From positions 1 to 48,336 of the forward strand of contig CAZIZT010000021.1 in assembly GCA_964544085.1 (NCBI GenBank): a stretch of 48,336 bases of DNA, read 5' to 3'. Under the pieces are notes generated by a model, which worked only from the letters and a program-made list of their open reading frames with translations, was not told where the DNA came from and did no database searches. The DNA comes from CAZIZT01 sp964544085. GTDB lineage: Bacteria > Campylobacterota_A > Desulfurellia > Desulfurellales > Hippeaceae. Position numbers and translations under genes: made by a program. Shown piece by piece: positions 1 to 9,421 of the stretch. The first letter of the stretch is position 1. Each line of letters begins with the position of its first letter.

Positions 1-31
1 CGCAGATAGAACGATAACTTACAGAAGCGTC

Positions 32-60
32 TTGACAGGCTTTGTCTTTACTTGTACACT
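32..60 (+). promoter_or_regulatory. sigma70-type promoter for the c-di-GMP protein
   Basis: A perfect -35 TTGACA at 32-37, a 17-base spacer, and -10 TACACT at 55-60. Transcription would start near 67, leaving a leader of about 125 bases before the ATG at 192. I see no clear riboswitch fold in the leader. Confidence 0.6.
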
Positions 61-191
61 TTTTGTTAACTGACATCGAAGATTAAGAACGTTAATTTAG
101 TAATTCTGTAGAATTTAACAAAGCAGATCCGGGTGTTTCAGTTGCAATAGAGCACTCTGGACTTTTCGAGAAAGGAGTTTGACGAGGGAGT

Positions 192-3100
192 ATGGATTCA
201 GACGGTAGTATTAACGGTAAGATAGCAACTACACTTATCGATGTGTTGAGAAACTCATCCACGATAGGCGCATACATGTTTGATTGTGAAAACGGCAAGG
301 TATTTTTCTGTAACAAGGCTTTTGCTGACCTGTTAGGGTTCGACATCGGTGAAATTGTTGATGACACGCTGGAGAAGATAGTTTGCAGCTTAGACAGACA
401 GCGTATTGGAAGTCTTATTGAGAGATTAAAGAGTGGCAGGAAAGAGATAGCAGAAGAGGTTTTATACAGAACCTCAGAGTCTGGACCAAGGAGCTGTTTG
501 AGCTTTTTCCACTGCTTTAGCGTCGAAGGAAGAGATGCGGCTTTCGTAACTGTTCTGGATAGGGCTGCCGATAAAGCCTACGAAACCTTCTACAAAAGTC
601 TCATTAACATAAATCAGGTTATCATCAAATCGGAAAATGAAAGGGAGTTGCTTGAGTCGATATGCGCCATTTTGAGTGACGATATCCATTATTCTCTTGT
701 AATTTTGTGCCATAGCAAGGAAGACGAATCGCTTGAGCTGCTTAAAGCCTGTGGGGATGCCAGGATTTTGACAAGGGTTAACAGTGGGGGTTTCGATATT
801 AAAGAGATTCTCCCAGCAAGGGAGGATGAGATTAAAAGACTCATGAAGAGCAAGAACGTTGTGGTTTTCAACCTAATGGAATCTGGCTGCAGACATGCGC
901 TCGGAGGAATACTCAAAGAAAATGAGATACGTTCTGCCTGTTATGTGCCTCTTTACAAAACAGCTGGCGATGTCGAATACGCCATTTTCATATATTCGAA
1001 AACCCCCAGACTTTTCTCTGATAAACACATCTCTTTGATAGAGCAGTTGCAGTCGGATGTCTGTTTCGCTCTTGAGAAAATGGAGCAGGACAGGGAAAGA
1101 AAACTATTCCTTGAGACCTTTGAAAAATCCCCTGCATGGATAGTTGTTACAGATAAGGATGGTAATATCCTCAGAGCAAATCGTACTGTTTTTGAGACGA
1201 CCGGATACACCGAAGAGGAGTTGATTGGCAAGAATCCGCGCATCTTTAAGTCAGGCTATCACTCCGATGAGTTCTACAAAAGGATGTGGGAAACTATTAC
1301 CAGTGGTAAGCCCTTCAGAAGCTTTATAGCAAATAAAGCCAAGGACGGCTCGATCTTTTACCTTGATGCTATGATTCTGCCTGTCACTATAAATGGTGAG
1401 ATTTATAGATATATTAACGTCTCACGTGAGGTAACCAAAGAGATTAAGCAGAAGGAGCGCATAGAGAAACTATCACGCCTCTATAAAACCCTGTCTGATA
1501 TTGAGAATCTACTTCTGACATCCTCTAATAGCAGAGAGGTGCTAAAGGGCCTTCCTGACATCGTACTCAAAAACCACGATTTTGCTGCTGCTTTCATTGT
1601 AGAGAGGGACGAAGCGGCAGGTTACAGGATAACAGCAAGCGCCGCCAAACGCAGCGCCGTTTCGTCTTTTCTTAAGTACGTCTCCAAGAAAATCAGGGAG
1701 AATTATCCACCTGTAAAATACTGTCTTTTCTACAAAGCCATAGAAAAGGGCCATGTTTACATTGAGAACAACATAGACAAAAAGGAGCAGCTTGGTGACT
1801 TTTCGGTGGAGTTCAAACGTCATGGGTTGCTTTCAAGCTTTGCCGTGCCCCTGAAGATGTTTAACAAAACAATCGGAGCTCTTGTGGGTGTTTCCACCAA
1901 GAGGAACTTTTTCGATAAAGAGATGTACGCTATGTTCAGGCGTATAGAGTCTATTATCTCCTACTCCCTTGAGAAGTTCGAAACCGATAAATGGCATGAT
2001 ATGCTGCTTAACGCCATAAACAAGGGTTTTGATACTGTGGTTATTATGGACAAGAGCTTTCACATCGTCTATGTAAACGAAACGGTGCTAAAGATTTCCG
2101 GCTATACAAGAGAGGAGCTGCTGGGTAAACATCACTCTGTGTTTTCCTCTCGTCTGCACGATAGGGACTTTGCAAGAAGGTTCTATAAGACATTGACATC
2201 AGGGGAGCCCTTCTCCGGGATCATGGTTTATAGAACTAAAGACAACAGGCTTCTAAAGTTTCTTGTGAATATTATACCATACAGGGTCGATGGTGAGATA
2301 GCCTACTATATCTCCACTGGCAGGGATATAACGAAACAGCTTGAACTTCAGGAGGCGCTTGAGGATGTACTTACCCACGATAGCCTTACGCGTTTAAAGA
2401 ATAGATATTCACTCATGAAAACGATAAAGAACTTTATAGACAGGGCTAAATATAAGAATCAACTTGCTGCAGTGGCTGTGATCAATCCAATCAGACTATC
2501 CCATGTTAATCACGCCTACGGTTTCGAGGTGGGCAACAGGGTTATTATTGAGATAGGCAATAGGTTAAAATCGCTTGTACGTTCGTATGATACGGTTGCC
2601 AAGCTTGAGTCGGATAAGTTTGCCGTGTTTCTGGAGGATCTAAAAACAGAAGAGGATGCCCTTGTTGTAGTAATGAAGCTTATTTCTGAGCTCTCAAAGC
2701 CCTTTTTGATCATGGGCAAGAGTATAAATCTGAATTTCAATGCAGGCGTCAGTCTATACCCGCAGGACGCCACGGACCCCGGTGAGCTTGTGGAGAAAGC
2801 AGAGCTTGCTTTGATGGATGCAAAGGGCAAAGGGGAAGGATCAATAGGCTTCTATAGAGAAAAATTCAGAGAAGAAGCAGAAAAGAAGATAACCCTCAAA
2901 AGTCAAGTCCATGAAGCCTTGAGCAAAGGAGAGTTTGTTCTTTATTATCAACCTTATGTTTCTATTGATACCGGCAGAATAGTTGGTGCAGAGGCGTTGA
3001 TTCGTTGGATTAAGAACGGCAAAGTAATACCGCCTTTGGATTTTATACCGTATCTTGAAGAGATAGGTCTTGTTCAGAAGGTTGAAGAGTGGTCCATAGG

Positions 3101-3659
3101 AGCTGTGCCACAAACGATCAAACGTTGGATGGGTATGGGTCTTCAGCCTGTCTCTATCTCGTTGAACATTTCCCCTGATAGCTTCAAAAATAGAGACTTT
3201 GTAGCAACGCTTCTGTCAAAAATAGAGGGTATCGATCCGTCGTTGATCACGGTAGAGATTATTGAGAGACTTTTGCTTGAGGATTCAGTCTATACACGAG
3301 ACGTTTTACACACTTTAAGGCAGCAAGGCATCAAGGTTTCCATGGATGATTTTGGAACAGGCTACTCATCCTTGTCGTATCTTTCGAGTCTTGCTATAGA
3401 TTTTATCAAAATAGACATATCGTTTATCAGAAAGATGCTGAGGGACAAAAACACACGTGCGGTTGTGAAAACCATCATCCTGCTTTCCAAAGACCTCGAG
3501 ATGAAGACAATCGCTGAGGGTGTTGAGAAAATGGAGCAGCTGGCGCTCTTGCGTGAGATGGGATGTGATTACGCCCAGGGCTTCCTGTACTCCAAGCCGC
3601 TTCCTGAGGAGGAATTTGTAGAGCTTCTTAAGCTGCGCTATCTGAAACCTTCTGAATAG
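192..3659 (+). CDS. PAS/GAF sensory protein with degenerate GGDEF and intact EAL (c-di-GMP phosphodiesterase)
   Basis: A cytoplasmic signalling protein of 1155 residues with no membrane segment. Domains in order, by inspection: PAS (about 25-125), GAF (about 140-300), PAS (about 310-420), GAF (about 435-595), PAS (about 610-720), GGDEF (about 730-895) and EAL (about 905-1145). The GGDEF signature near residue 805 reads ESDKF, so cyclase activity is unlikely. The EAL domain keeps EAL near 933, the SLNIS asparagine, the TVEIIE glutamate, MDDFGTGYSS, AEGVE and QGFLYSKP, as expected for a phosphodiesterase that hydrolyses c-di-GMP. The ATG at 192 follows a GAGGGAG ribosome site. It stands alone, with its own promoter. 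The signals sensed by the PAS and GAF domains cannot be read from sequence. Confidence 0.93.
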   Translation: MDSDGSINGKIATTLIDVLRNSSTIGAYMFDCENGKVFFCNKAFADLLGFDIGEIVDDTLEKIVCSLDRQRIGSLIERLKSGRKEIAEEVLYRTSESGPRSCLSFFHCFSVEGRDAAFVTVLDRAADKAYETFYKSLININQVIIKSENERELLESICAILSDDIHYSLVILCHSKEDESLELLKACGDARILTRVNSGGFDIKEILPAREDEIKRLMKSKNVVVFNLMESGCRHALGGILKENEIRSACYVPLYKTAGDVEYAIFIYSKTPRLFSDKHISLIEQLQSDVCFALEKMEQDRERKLFLETFEKSPAWIVVTDKDGNILRANRTVFETTGYTEEELIGKNPRIFKSGYHSDEFYKRMWETITSGKPFRSFIANKAKDGSIFYLDAMILPVTINGEIYRYINVSREVTKEIKQKERIEKLSRLYKTLSDIENLLLTSSNSREVLKGLPDIVLKNHDFAAAFIVERDEAAGYRITASAAKRSAVSSFLKYVSKKIRENYPPVKYCLFYKAIEKGHVYIENNIDKKEQLGDFSVEFKRHGLLSSFAVPLKMFNKTIGALVGVSTKRNFFDKEMYAMFRRIESIISYSLEKFETDKWHDMLLNAINKGFDTVVIMDKSFHIVYVNETVLKISGYTREELLGKHHSVFSSRLHDRDFARRFYKTLTSGEPFSGIMVYRTKDNRLLKFLVNIIPYRVDGEIAYYISTGRDITKQLELQEALEDVLTHDSLTRLKNRYSLMKTIKNFIDRAKYKNQLAAVAVINPIRLSHVNHAYGFEVGNRVIIEIGNRLKSLVRSYDTVAKLESDKFAVFLEDLKTEEDALVVVMKLISELSKPFLIMGKSINLNFNAGVSLYPQDATDPGELVEKAELALMDAKGKGEGSIGFYREKFREEAEKKITLKSQVHEALSKGEFVLYYQPYVSIDTGRIVGAEALIRWIKNGKVIPPLDFIPYLEEIGLVQKVEEWSIGAVPQTIKRWMGMGLQPVSISLNISPDSFKNRDFVATLLSKIEGIDPSLITVEIIERLLLEDSVYTRDVLHTLRQQGIKVSMDDFGTGYSSLSYLSSLAIDFIKIDISFIRKMLRDKNTRAVVKTIILLSKDLEMKTIAEGVEKMEQLALLREMGCDYAQGFLYSKPLPEEEFVELLKLRYLKPSE

Positions 3660-3726
3660 ATCCATGAGATAATCTCTCTGATCAAGTACAGTTTTTCTAT
3701 AGCGCTGTATCTGATTAAATTAATTG

Positions 3727-3755
3727 TTGTATTTTATATGCCTTAGTGTTATAAT
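3727..3755 (+). promoter_or_regulatory. promoter for the SLH/propeller protein
   Basis: -10 TATAAT at 3750-3755 with a weaker -35 TTGTAT at 3727-3732 and a 17-base spacer. A strong ribosome site GAGGAGGTGA lies just before the ATG at 3782. Confidence 0.5.
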
Positions 3756-3781
3756 ATGCAAAAAGCAGAGGAGGTGAGAAA

Positions 3782-6700
3782 ATGAGAGGCGGGCTTATCG
3801 GGCGTTTAATGGCTCTATTTGTACTGTGTATTGCTGCCTTGTTGTTGCCTGATAGTGCTGTGTCGTCTTTTCTCAGCAAGAAGAATCCCTCAATTCCTTT
3901 CGTCAAGACCAGGGGTGGTTTTGTTGCTACTACCTATATCGGCAGTGTAGTGGTGGACAGAGATGGCTTGATCACATACCTTTTGCACACCCGTGATGGT
4001 AAACCCATGATGTTTACCGAGCAGCTGAACGGCGCAAGAGCGCTTGCGGAGGCTGGCGAACCTTCAAAGACCAGGGTTCTCTACCTGAAGCCCTCAACAG
4101 ATAGATTCGTTCGTATGAAAGCCTATAACGGTGTGTCTGTCTCCGAGACACAGAATGCGTTGTTTGAGCTTAGAGCCCGCATGTGGAATATAGAGAAGTT
4201 TTTTGTAGTAAAGCCATTTTCCAGTCCAGACAGGATAAGGGTTAGTATACACAGGGCGCATCTATCTCTTGGCAAGGACGGAAGACTGAAGGTTTCTACC
4301 GATGCAGGCAGTATTTATTTTTCAAAACCCGTTGCATATCAGATTATAGATGGTAGAAAGGTTTTCGTGGATGTATCCTATAAACTTTACGGTGATAGCT
4401 ATGGTTTTAGGGTGGGTGAGTATGAGCCTTCAAAACCTCTTGTAATAGATCCGCTGCTTGCGTCCACCTTTTTTGGCGGTCAGGCTGAGTTAACTGTTGA
4501 GAAGATTTTGGTGGATAAGAACACAGGCAATGTTTATGTCGCCGGTAATGTGGTTGGTGGTTTCTATGAGGATTATACGGTAACTTTCGGGTATCCCTTC
4601 TTTAGTCCCTATATCAATGTTTTCAGTAACGATCTTTCGCAGCTGCTTATAGCTGCTTTCATTGGCCCGGGCGGGGATTTGAATGATATAGCACTGGATT
4701 CGCAGGGCAATATTTACATGGTTGGTTATGACACCTACGGAGATCTCATCAATACAGAGGGAGCTTACCAGGATTCTTTTTTGAAATACACCGTTTACGG
4801 TTGCGGCAGCATAGTGAAATTTAAAGCCAATTTTACAGGCATAGTAAGATCAACCTATCTATGCGGTGACAAGAAGGATTCCTGGGCAAGCATTAAAAGG
4901 ATTGCTCTTGACAACTACGGCAATGTGTATGTAGCTGGAGTGGTATCAGGTGACGGTTTTCCAACCACTTCGGATGCTTACGATAGGGATTTCAACGGAC
5001 CGGATTGCTACGGAGGATTAATATGCACAGATGTATTTGTGTCGAAGCTCAGCTCGGATCTTTCGACACTGCTTGCATCCACCTACCTTGGTGGATCGGA
5101 TGAGGATATGGTCAATGTGCTAAGGGTGCTTGGTAGCTATGTTTATGTGGGTGGCAAAACCTGCTCGGAGGATTTTCCAACCACAAGCTCAGCGCTCAGC
5201 AGGAACTGTAACAATGGCAATATAGGTTGCTCCGATGGTTTTGTTACCATTCTTGACTCGAATCTTTCCACCCTTATAGCTTCCACCTATATTGGCGGCA
5301 GTGGATACGATTGGGTAAACGATATAGGATTCACTCCCTTGGGTAGCATGTATGTGGCTGGTATGACCACCTCCGATGATATACAGAAGGTGCCTGGTGG
5401 TTATGAGTATACACTGCCACCGTACAATGGTGCAGACTTTCAGGGTTTCTTAATGCAGGTAAGTAGCTCTCTCAAATATGTGTTTTGTTTCACATACTTC
5501 GACAGGGAGATCAAAGGGATAGCAATAGGCTCGGATAGTTCAATTTATGCCACAGGAACCACATATACACCTATCAATGTGAACATGATAGGCGCCCTGA
5601 TGTACTCGGGTAAACGGGACATATTTGTTGTAAGGTTTACCGAACCGCTCTACTCTGTTCTTGATTTTACCTATCTTGGTGGCTCCGATGAGGAGAGTTC
5701 TCCTCACATTGCTCTTGATTCTCAGAATAACGTATTTATTGCCGGACGAACATATTCTCCAGATTTTCCAGTTACTGACGGCTCATACAATGTAAATACC
5801 TACTACAGCACAACGTTTGTATCTAAGTTCGATCCAGATCTTGCCTTTACGATAGCCCCACTAAACCCCATCGTTAAACCGTTGGTTCCTTACATACCGT
5901 TGAGCCCAGCGCCTTTCAATCCGATACCGGTTAATGTGGTGCCACATATTGACTCATTTACGGCAAACCCGCAGCAGGGCGATGCACCGTTAAATGTGAC
6001 CTTTAAATGTCTTGCTCACGATCAGGATGGTGAAATTGTGCAGTACAGATGGGATTTTGATGGGGATGGTAGTGTGGATAATATCACTTACACACCTGAA
6101 GCCCATCACACCTACGCCGAGGGGGGAACCTTCACAGCCTGGTGTATCGTGGTTGACAACGCCAGTGCTTTTGTAAAGGACAATCTAACCATTACTGTCA
6201 GGGCAGCACAGACTCCCTCTGGAAGCGACAACTCCACCGGCGGGATTGGATTCCATATGGCTGGCGTCAGTGTGACACAGAATGCAGTTATCGCAATGGA
6301 TGCAAATGGATCCGTAGCTGCCGGTACGCCAAACGGTTCCATACTCGTTCTTGATCCTGGATTGAACTCGGTTTCTGATAACATTAGCGCAACTGGTGAT
6401 ATCAGGTCGATTGTCTATGGCTATGACTCCTCCATCTATTTCACAACATCAAACAGCATAGAAAAGTTCGACAAAACCAAATCTTCAGTGTGGAGGTTTG
6501 TTACTACAGGCGGTGTTCACAGCGTGCCGGCTATAGGTACAGATGGCTCTGTTTACATTGCAGATGATGCTGGTTATCTGTATGGATTGAATCCGGATGG
6601 TTCACTGAAATTCAAAAAGAGGCTGAACGGTGCAGTCACATCATCTTCCGTGGCTCTTGATGCGCGCAGGCTGTATGTGGCAGATACTCAGGGCAACGTT

Positions 6701-7627
6701 TACTGTTTTGATCTCGATGGTAGTCTTTTGTGGGAGGAGACGCTTGGCGACTCCTTCAACTCTTCGCCTGCTATTACTATGGACGGTGTGTATTTTGCAG
6801 GAGAAAGTGGGAAGATATACAAGTTCGATGTTGACGGACACAAAATTGCCGAGTTTATGTTGCCCGGAGCCGTTGATGGATCATCCCCGGTGATAGCCAG
6901 CGATGGAACAATGTATATCGGATCTACGGATGGATATCTGTATGCTATGGATAGTAAAGGTAGCATCCTGTGGAAATTCGATAGCTCAGGAAAGATTTAC
7001 TCGACACCTGCTATAGCACGTGATGGCTCGGTTTATTTTGGCAATCAGGATGGATATGTATTTGGATTGAATGCTGACGGTACGCTAAGATTCAAACTCA
7101 AGCTCCCCTCTGGTGTGAGATCCTCACCCATAATCTCAGACAACGGAACCGTTTATATAAACACGGAGGGCGGTGAGATTGTTGCTATATTTGTTGAGAA
7201 TGGTGGTGCTGCAAGGGGTATTTGGCCCAGGTTCCATCATGATAATTTCAACAGAGGCAATATCCTGCCGTTTGCGGATGTTGATAAGGGCAACCTGTTG
7301 AGCTGGGCTACAGACGATATTGTAAAGATCTACAACGCTTTCATCACGAACGGCTATCCAGACGGCACCTACAAACCCGATAATTCGGTCAAACGTTCAG
7401 AGATGGCTGCATTCATTACAAGAGCCCTGGGTCTCACCATCCCAACCTGTGCCAATAAGCCATTCAGCGATGTAGATACAGGCACATGGTATTGCGGATA
7501 CGTTAAGGCTCTGAAGGATGCCGGTATTGTTAAAGGTTATCCAGATGGTACCTATCGACCGGATGATGTTGTAACGCGTGCGCAGATGGCTGTTTTCATA
7601 TCCAGAGCATTTCTTGGCTCCAACTGA
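3782..7627 (+). CDS. secreted SBBP/PKD/PQQ-propeller protein with two C-terminal SLH domains
   Basis: A cell-surface protein of 1281 residues. It starts with a signal peptide (residues 1 to about 29: basic start, Leu/Ala core, cleavage near SAVSS). Residues about 215-660 hold SBBP-type beta-propeller repeats, seen as recurring STYLGGS and GNVYVAG motifs. A PKD domain follows at about 720-800 (WDFDGDG core). A PQQ-like propeller (repeats of the type DGSVYF, DGYLYAMD) covers about 825-1140. Two SLH domains close the protein at about 1163-1220 and 1228-1281, each with an NGYPDGTY or KGYPDGTY motif. SLH domains normally bind cell-wall polymers. The role is probably surface display or adhesion, but the ligand is unknown. 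It is a single-gene unit between a promoter and a terminator. Confidence 0.9.
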   Translation: MRGGLIGRLMALFVLCIAALLLPDSAVSSFLSKKNPSIPFVKTRGGFVATTYIGSVVVDRDGLITYLLHTRDGKPMMFTEQLNGARALAEAGEPSKTRVLYLKPSTDRFVRMKAYNGVSVSETQNALFELRARMWNIEKFFVVKPFSSPDRIRVSIHRAHLSLGKDGRLKVSTDAGSIYFSKPVAYQIIDGRKVFVDVSYKLYGDSYGFRVGEYEPSKPLVIDPLLASTFFGGQAELTVEKILVDKNTGNVYVAGNVVGGFYEDYTVTFGYPFFSPYINVFSNDLSQLLIAAFIGPGGDLNDIALDSQGNIYMVGYDTYGDLINTEGAYQDSFLKYTVYGCGSIVKFKANFTGIVRSTYLCGDKKDSWASIKRIALDNYGNVYVAGVVSGDGFPTTSDAYDRDFNGPDCYGGLICTDVFVSKLSSDLSTLLASTYLGGSDEDMVNVLRVLGSYVYVGGKTCSEDFPTTSSALSRNCNNGNIGCSDGFVTILDSNLSTLIASTYIGGSGYDWVNDIGFTPLGSMYVAGMTTSDDIQKVPGGYEYTLPPYNGADFQGFLMQVSSSLKYVFCFTYFDREIKGIAIGSDSSIYATGTTYTPINVNMIGALMYSGKRDIFVVRFTEPLYSVLDFTYLGGSDEESSPHIALDSQNNVFIAGRTYSPDFPVTDGSYNVNTYYSTTFVSKFDPDLAFTIAPLNPIVKPLVPYIPLSPAPFNPIPVNVVPHIDSFTANPQQGDAPLNVTFKCLAHDQDGEIVQYRWDFDGDGSVDNITYTPEAHHTYAEGGTFTAWCIVVDNASAFVKDNLTITVRAAQTPSGSDNSTGGIGFHMAGVSVTQNAVIAMDANGSVAAGTPNGSILVLDPGLNSVSDNISATGDIRSIVYGYDSSIYFTTSNSIEKFDKTKSSVWRFVTTGGVHSVPAIGTDGSVYIADDAGYLYGLNPDGSLKFKKRLNGAVTSSSVALDARRLYVADTQGNVYCFDLDGSLLWEETLGDSFNSSPAITMDGVYFAGESGKIYKFDVDGHKIAEFMLPGAVDGSSPVIASDGTMYIGSTDGYLYAMDSKGSILWKFDSSGKIYSTPAIARDGSVYFGNQDGYVFGLNADGTLRFKLKLPSGVRSSPIISDNGTVYINTEGGEIVAIFVENGGAARGIWPRFHHDNFNRGNILPFADVDKGNLLSWATDDIVKIYNAFITNGYPDGTYKPDNSVKRSEMAAFITRALGLTIPTCANKPFSDVDTGTWYCGYVKALKDAGIVKGYPDGTYRPDDVVTRAQMAVFISRAFLGSN

Positions 7628-7639
7628 GAGTTCAACTGC

Positions 7640-7668
7640 AGCCCGAAGGTGCTAAGCACCTTCGGGCT
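7640..7668 (+). terminator. rho-independent type hairpin after the SLH protein
   Basis: A perfect 12-bp stem (7641-7652 with 7656-7667) around a TAA loop, followed by a short pyrimidine tract. It ends the SLH gene and precedes the ilvD promoter. A GTG inside this hairpin (7649) is in frame with ilvD but is not a credible start. Confidence 0.8.
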
Positions 7669-7681
7669 TCCCTCTATCCGC

Positions 7682-7710
7682 TTGACACCTCAGCATTTTA
7701 ATAATATAAA
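7682..7710 (+). promoter_or_regulatory. promoter of the ilvD-leuS-lptE operon
   Basis: -35 TTGACA at 7682-7687, a 17-base spacer and -10 TATAAA at 7705-7710, predicting a start near 7717. The leader is only about 25 bases, too short for an attenuator or T-box, so amino-acid control by those means is not visible here. Confidence 0.75.
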
Positions 7711-7741
7711 CTTGACTAACTTGAAACAAAGGGGGGCAAAG

Positions 7742-9409
7742 ATGGGAAGAAGAAGCGATATAATGCTAAAGGGACCTGAAAGAGCACCTCACAGGTCATT
7801 GTTCAAGGCTGATGGATATACCGATATAGAGCTAAGCAGGCCAATCGTTGCTATAGCCAATTCCTACAACACTATAGTACCTGGTCATGTGCACATGCAA
7901 CAGCTGGTTGAAGCTGTCAAGTACGGTATATATATGGCTGGTGGTACACCAATTGAGTTCAATGTGATAGGCGTTGATGATGGCATAGCAATGGGTCATC
8001 TCGGCATGCACTACTCGTTGCCATCAAGGGAGTTGATAGCAGATTCTGTGGAAACCATGGTAAATGCTCACCCTGTTGACGGGCTTGTGATTTTACCGGC
8101 ATGCGATAAGATCGTGCCCGGCATGATGATGGCTGTTGCACGATTGAATATACCCTCAATCATGATCTCCGGCGGTCCCATGCTCGCAGGGAGGTATCAG
8201 GGCACGGACATTGACGTTGCTCAGGTGTTTGAGGCGGTAGGAAAATACTTAAGCGGTGAGATCAACGATGATGAGCTAAAGGCGATAGAGGATGCTGGCT
8301 GTCCAAGCTGCGGCTCTTGCTCGGGTATGTACTCGGCGAATTCTATCAACTGCATAAGTGAAGTGCTTGGTTTGTCTCTTCCGGGTAATGGTACGATTCC
8401 TGCACCGATGGCTGCAAGGGTCAGGCTTGCAAAGATAGCCGGGATGAAGATAATGGAACTGATAGATAAAAACATAAAGCCCTCGGACATTCTGACCAAA
8501 GACGCTTTCATGAACGCGATAGCCGCTGATATGGCAATGGGCTGCTCCACCAATACGGTGTTGCATCTGCTTGCAATTGCCAATGAGGCCGGTGTTGATC
8601 TGACGCTGGATGACTTTGATAAAATGACGGATATTGTGCCCGATTTGTGTGCATTCTCTCCTGTTGGTCCTTACCATCTGCAGGACTTAGACGAAGCTGG
8701 TGGCATGATGGCGCTTTTAAACAGGCTTGATCCGCTTGGTGTAATAAACAGGGAGTGCATTACCGTTACCGGCAGGAGCATCTACGATAGCTACAAAAAT
8801 GCTCGCGTCTATAGGGACGAGGTTATAAGACCACTTGATAAGCCTTACTTCCCCAAAGGTGGGTTGACGATTCTCAAGGGTAATCTTGCGCCTGACGGTG
8901 CTGTTCTCAAGCAGTCGGGTGTGGATGTATCAATGAATCGATTCGTTGGAACGGCAAGGGTTTTTGATAGCGAAGAGGAAGCACTCAAAGCCATTTTTGG
9001 CAAGCAGATAAGAAAAGGTGACGTTGTCGTTATACGCTACGAAGGACCTGCAGGTGGTCCTGGCATGAAAGAGATGCTTCAACCCACAAGTGCCATAGCT
9101 GGAATGGGTATGGATAAGGATGTAGCGCTGATCACGGATGGCAGGTTCTCTGGGGCAACGAGGGGTTTATCGGTGGGCCATATATCTCCTGAGGCTGCAA
9201 GGGGAGGTCTGATTGGCTTAATAGAGGACGGTGATAGGATTGAATTTGATGTTCAAAAGAAGACAATGAATCTGCTTGTTGATGCTTCCACAATAGAAGA
9301 AAGAAAAAAGAACTTTAAACCGAAACCGCCAAAGATAAAGAAGGGCTGGCTTGCCAGATATGCAAAAATGGTTGGTCCAGCCAGCAGAGGAGCAGTTCTG
9401 GAGTATTAG
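7742..9409 (+). CDS. ilvD: dihydroxy-acid dehydratase
   Basis: IlvD dehydrates 2,3-dihydroxy-isovalerate and 2,3-dihydroxy-3-methylvalerate to the 2-oxo acids of valine and isoleucine synthesis, using an Fe-S cluster. The protein has 555 residues, normal for the family. Cysteine motifs expected for cluster binding are visible in PACDKIVPG and GCPSCGSCSGMYSANS. I place the start at the ATG at 7742, which follows an AAAGGGGGG ribosome site; the longer frame starts inside a terminator. It is first in an operon with leuS 12 bases downstream, so branched-chain synthesis and leucine charging are expressed together. A branched-chain aminotransferase (ilvE) lies at 26.2 kb. Confidence 0.97.
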   Translation: MGRRSDIMLKGPERAPHRSLFKADGYTDIELSRPIVAIANSYNTIVPGHVHMQQLVEAVKYGIYMAGGTPIEFNVIGVDDGIAMGHLGMHYSLPSRELIADSVETMVNAHPVDGLVILPACDKIVPGMMMAVARLNIPSIMISGGPMLAGRYQGTDIDVAQVFEAVGKYLSGEINDDELKAIEDAGCPSCGSCSGMYSANSINCISEVLGLSLPGNGTIPAPMAARVRLAKIAGMKIMELIDKNIKPSDILTKDAFMNAIAADMAMGCSTNTVLHLLAIANEAGVDLTLDDFDKMTDIVPDLCAFSPVGPYHLQDLDEAGGMMALLNRLDPLGVINRECITVTGRSIYDSYKNARVYRDEVIRPLDKPYFPKGGLTILKGNLAPDGAVLKQSGVDVSMNRFVGTARVFDSEEEALKAIFGKQIRKGDVVVIRYEGPAGGPGMKEMLQPTSAIAGMGMDKDVALITDGRFSGATRGLSVGHISPEAARGGLIGLIEDGDRIEFDVQKKTMNLLVDASTIEERKKNFKPKPPKIKKGWLARYAKMVGPASRGAVLEY

Positions 9410-9421
9410 GAGGTTGAAGCC

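Noticed and set aside
7649..7741. An in-frame upstream start would extend IlvD by 31 residues.
   Set aside because: It begins inside a terminator hairpin and runs through the ilvD promoter. The ATG at 7742 has a strong ribosome site and gives the family's normal N-terminus.
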